Of a stretch of 7,476 bases of DNA, positions 6,060 to 7,476 are shown in pieces. Position numbers and translations under genes: made by a program. How positions within the stretch are numbered: position 1 is the first letter of the stretch; each line of letters begins with the position of its first letter. Under the pieces are notes generated by a model, which saw only the letters and a list, made by a program, of their open reading frames with translations, was not told where the DNA came from and did not search any database. The DNA is from Verrucomicrobia bacterium UBA2970. GTDB lineage: Bacteria > Verrucomicrobiota > Verrucomicrobiia > Limisphaerales > AAA164-E04. The stretch covers positions 1 to 7,476 of the forward strand of contig DEAY01000375.1 of assembly GCA_002348345.1 (NCBI GenBank). The letters are read 5' to 3'.

Positions 6060-6811
6060 TCGAGAGCCCCCAGCGCATACTCGCCGGCCAACACCCGCGT
6101 CACCCGTTGCTTCAGGGTCGAGTAGACTTCGTCGGCTGATCGGGTCCCGTCGATGATCTCAAACCGAAAATCCTCCTGAAGTTGCATGAAGTGCTCGCGA
6201 ATCAGGTCTTGATACTGAAGGAAACTGTCGAACATGTCGCGGGACAAGCCGAGATCCATTCCACTTTCCCAGTAGTCGAGGGCATGATTCTTGGCGAAGG
6301 AACGTCGGATCAACTGCTGGGGTGGCACGTTGAGGTAGAACACCGCGTCGGGGATGAGGGCGATTCCATAGAGGTTCTTCACCCAGTGGAATTCTTGACC
6401 ACGGACGAGGTCTCGAACCATCAGCGTATAGATGTATCGGTCCGCCAAAACCATGAATCCGGCCTTGAGGGCGGGGATGATGATGTTCTCCGTCTGGTCC
6501 GCGAAATCCGTCGCATAGAAAAGGCTCATGGTGGTGTGACAGAGGACATTGCCCTCCTTGGCTCGTTCGAGTTCCTCGCTAATCAGGCTTGAACGCTTTA
6601 GACCCACTTGCACCGTGCCGTGTCCCGAGGCCTCCAGCCAATCGACGAGGCGTCCGATTTGGGTCGATCGGCCGGAACCATCCGCCCCTTCGATCACAAT
6701 CAGTTTTCCGGTCAGCTCATGGATGTCGATGCCGGGGATTCCTTTCCCGTAAAAGCGTTTGGGGGCTGAGACCGGAACAAGGACTTCTTGGGAGGGTGGG
6801 TGGGGGCTCAT
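6032..6811 (-). CDS. Thymidylate kinase-like protein with Arg in the P-loop (paralog B)
   Basis: This 259-residue P-loop NMP kinase resembles dTMP kinase, which phosphorylates dTMP to dTDP with ATP in the cytoplasm. The P-loop is GADGSGRST (42-50), with Arg48 where the family normally has Lys. Other landmarks are intact: ATDFAD (100-105), the DR motif in LADRYIYT (D124-R125), a PDAVFYL strand (154-160), and an Arg/Lys-containing lid-like stretch around 169-183 leading into DYWESGMDLGLSRD. About 35 Pro-rich residues precede the first strand, longer than a typical thymidylate kinase N-terminus. Its ATG overlaps the stop of the upstream paralog (TCAT at 6808-6811, ATGA on the coding strand). No good Shine-Dalgarno is visible, so translation probably depends on coupling. 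Arg48 is codon CGA, two base changes from a Lys codon, so a single sequencing error is unlikely. It could be a subfamily with altered chemistry, a regulatory subunit, or a kinase for another substrate. Confidence 0.88.
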   Translation of the reverse strand: MSPHPPSQEVLVPVSAPKRFYGKGIPGIDIHELTGKLIVIEGADGSGRSTQIGRLVDWLEASGHGTVQVGLKRSSLISEELERAKEGNVLCHTTMSLFYATDFADQTENIIIPALKAGFMVLADRYIYTLMVRDLVRGQEFHWVKNLYGIALIPDAVFYLNVPPQQLIRRSFAKNHALDYWESGMDLGLSRDMFDSFLQYQDLIREHFMQLQEDFRFEIIDGTRSADEVYSTLKQRVTRVLAGEYALGALDQEPSPPLT

Positions 6812-7476
6812 GACGGGGTTCGTTCGCTGCGGAAGTCGTTCAGCTCAATGGTCGAGGTGATGATGCGTCTCAGGACGCTCTGTTGTTCCTCGACCAATCG
6901 GTTGGCATCAACGACGGTGAAATCAAATTCCGTGCTCATCGCAAGATACTGTTCAAGGATTCTCGACTGAAAAATCCGGAAACTCTCCTGGATGTCAGGC
7001 GAGAGTCGAAGATCCATCCCGGCCTCAAAATACTTGAGTTGGGTCCGCCCCTGGAGAATGCGTCCGAGGGACGTTTCGAGTGCGGCTTTGAAGAAAAACA
7101 CGAGATCCGGTTTGGCGGCGAAATCGTAAATTTCACGGACCCAACCCGGCGGGCAGCCCCGGACGGTGTCGCGCGCGAAGGCCGTGTAGATGTAGCGATC
7201 GCAGAGGACGATGTAGCCGGCTCGTAGGAGAGGCACCAGTTGTCTCTCATATCGATCGGCGAAATCGGTTGCGTGAATCAAACTGAATGTGGTTGGGGTC
7301 AGGAGGGCACGGTTCTTTCCCTTGCTGGTCGCGGACTTGACCAAGATCGAAGAATTCCATTTGCTGAAGAACACGCGGATGCCCTGGCCCTCCAACCACT
7401 TTTTGATAAGATAGATCTGGGTCGACTTACCTGAGCCATCAAGCCCCTCAACGGCGATCAAGCGACCGGGATAAGG
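6808..7476 (-). CDS. Thymidylate kinase-like protein, canonical P-loop (paralog A), N-terminus cut by window end
   Basis: The frame stays open to the right edge, giving 222 visible residues. The TTG at 7461 is only an internal codon (Leu, by alignment with its neighbour), so the real start lies outside the window. The P-loop is GLDGSGKST with Lys (residues 11-19 from the edge). ATDFAD (69-74), the DR motif in LCDRYIYT (D93-R94), RDTVRG, KPDLVFFF and a lid-like Arg-bearing stretch (139-150) before FEAGMDLRLS follow in dTMP-kinase order. It is clearly paralogous to the downstream gene across the full domain (shared STQI, DRYIYT, RD-VRG, EAGMDL/ESGMDL). Both are thus likely co-transcribed and translationally coupled by ATGA. 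The canonical active site suggests it is the catalytically competent member. The true nucleotide substrate is not provable here, and the genome's housekeeping tmk could be elsewhere. Confidence 0.9.
   Translation of the reverse strand, partial: PYPGRLIAVEGLDGSGKSTQIYLIKKWLEGQGIRVFFSKWNSSILVKSATSKGKNRALLTPTTFSLIHATDFADRYERQLVPLLRAGYIVLCDRYIYTAFARDTVRGCPPGWVREIYDFAAKPDLVFFFKAALETSLGRILQGRTQLKYFEAGMDLRLSPDIQESFRIFQSRILEQYLAMSTEFDFTVVDANRLVEEQQSVLRRIITSTIELNDFRSERTPS

Noticed and set aside
7240..7434. Short plus-strand frames opposite the kinase genes
   Set aside because: They are antisense to clear P-loop kinase coding sequence and have no independent support.
6032..7476. Kinase pair as recent duplication or as a mobile or defence cassette
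   Set aside because: The two proteins are clearly paralogous but their DNA is well diverged, and no repeat, integrase or defence-type partner gene flanks them in this window.

Overview
The window looks like part of a Verrucomicrobiota-type chromosome (PVC superphylum, Limisphaerales/Pedosphaerales-like). The evidence is qualitative: a pseudopilin with an H-x9-DG motif near its C-terminus, a large exported protein that combines Ig-like, lamin-tail, chitobiase-C-terminal-like, CotH-like and galactose-binding-like segments, and a fairly GC-rich composition. I see no transposase, tRNA, rRNA, CRISPR or phage gene.

Layout. Bases 1-117 are the upstream region of a pseudopilin gene (118-936, +), which is closed by a clear rho-independent terminator (963-994). 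A 489-base gap follows (937-1425). It holds that terminator, a second hairpin, a potential G-quadruplex run, and a Shine-Dalgarno site that may be masked by a short hairpin. Next come two plus-strand genes: a 1136-residue membrane-anchored CotH-like multidomain protein (about 1438-4848) and a membrane-anchored endonuclease/exonuclease/phosphatase-family protein (4917-6059, or 4845-6059 with an ATGA overlap). On the minus strand, two tandem thymidylate-kinase-like paralogs run in from the right edge. The promoter-proximal one (6808-7476) is cut by the window end and the distal one is 6032-6811. They are joined by an ATGA overlap. The minus-strand pair converges on the plus-strand pair and the 3' coding ends overlap by 28 bp (6032-6059).

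How the genes may work together. The pseudopilin is probably a stand-alone unit. The CotH-like protein and the membrane phosphoesterase may form an envelope-associated two-gene unit; no substrate can be read from the sequence. The kinase pair is the most unusual element. One copy has a normal P-loop (GLDGSGKST), while its translationally coupled partner has Arg in place of the P-loop Lys (GADGSGRST) but keeps the rest of the fold. This suggests a divided-labour or heteromeric nucleotide kinase.

Main uncertainty. The last ~195 codons of the CotH-like gene (after about base 4260) have no recognisable domain, are rich in Arg and Cys, and compete with another reading frame that shows hints of the expected C-terminal sequence. 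The true 3' end of that gene is therefore unsettled.
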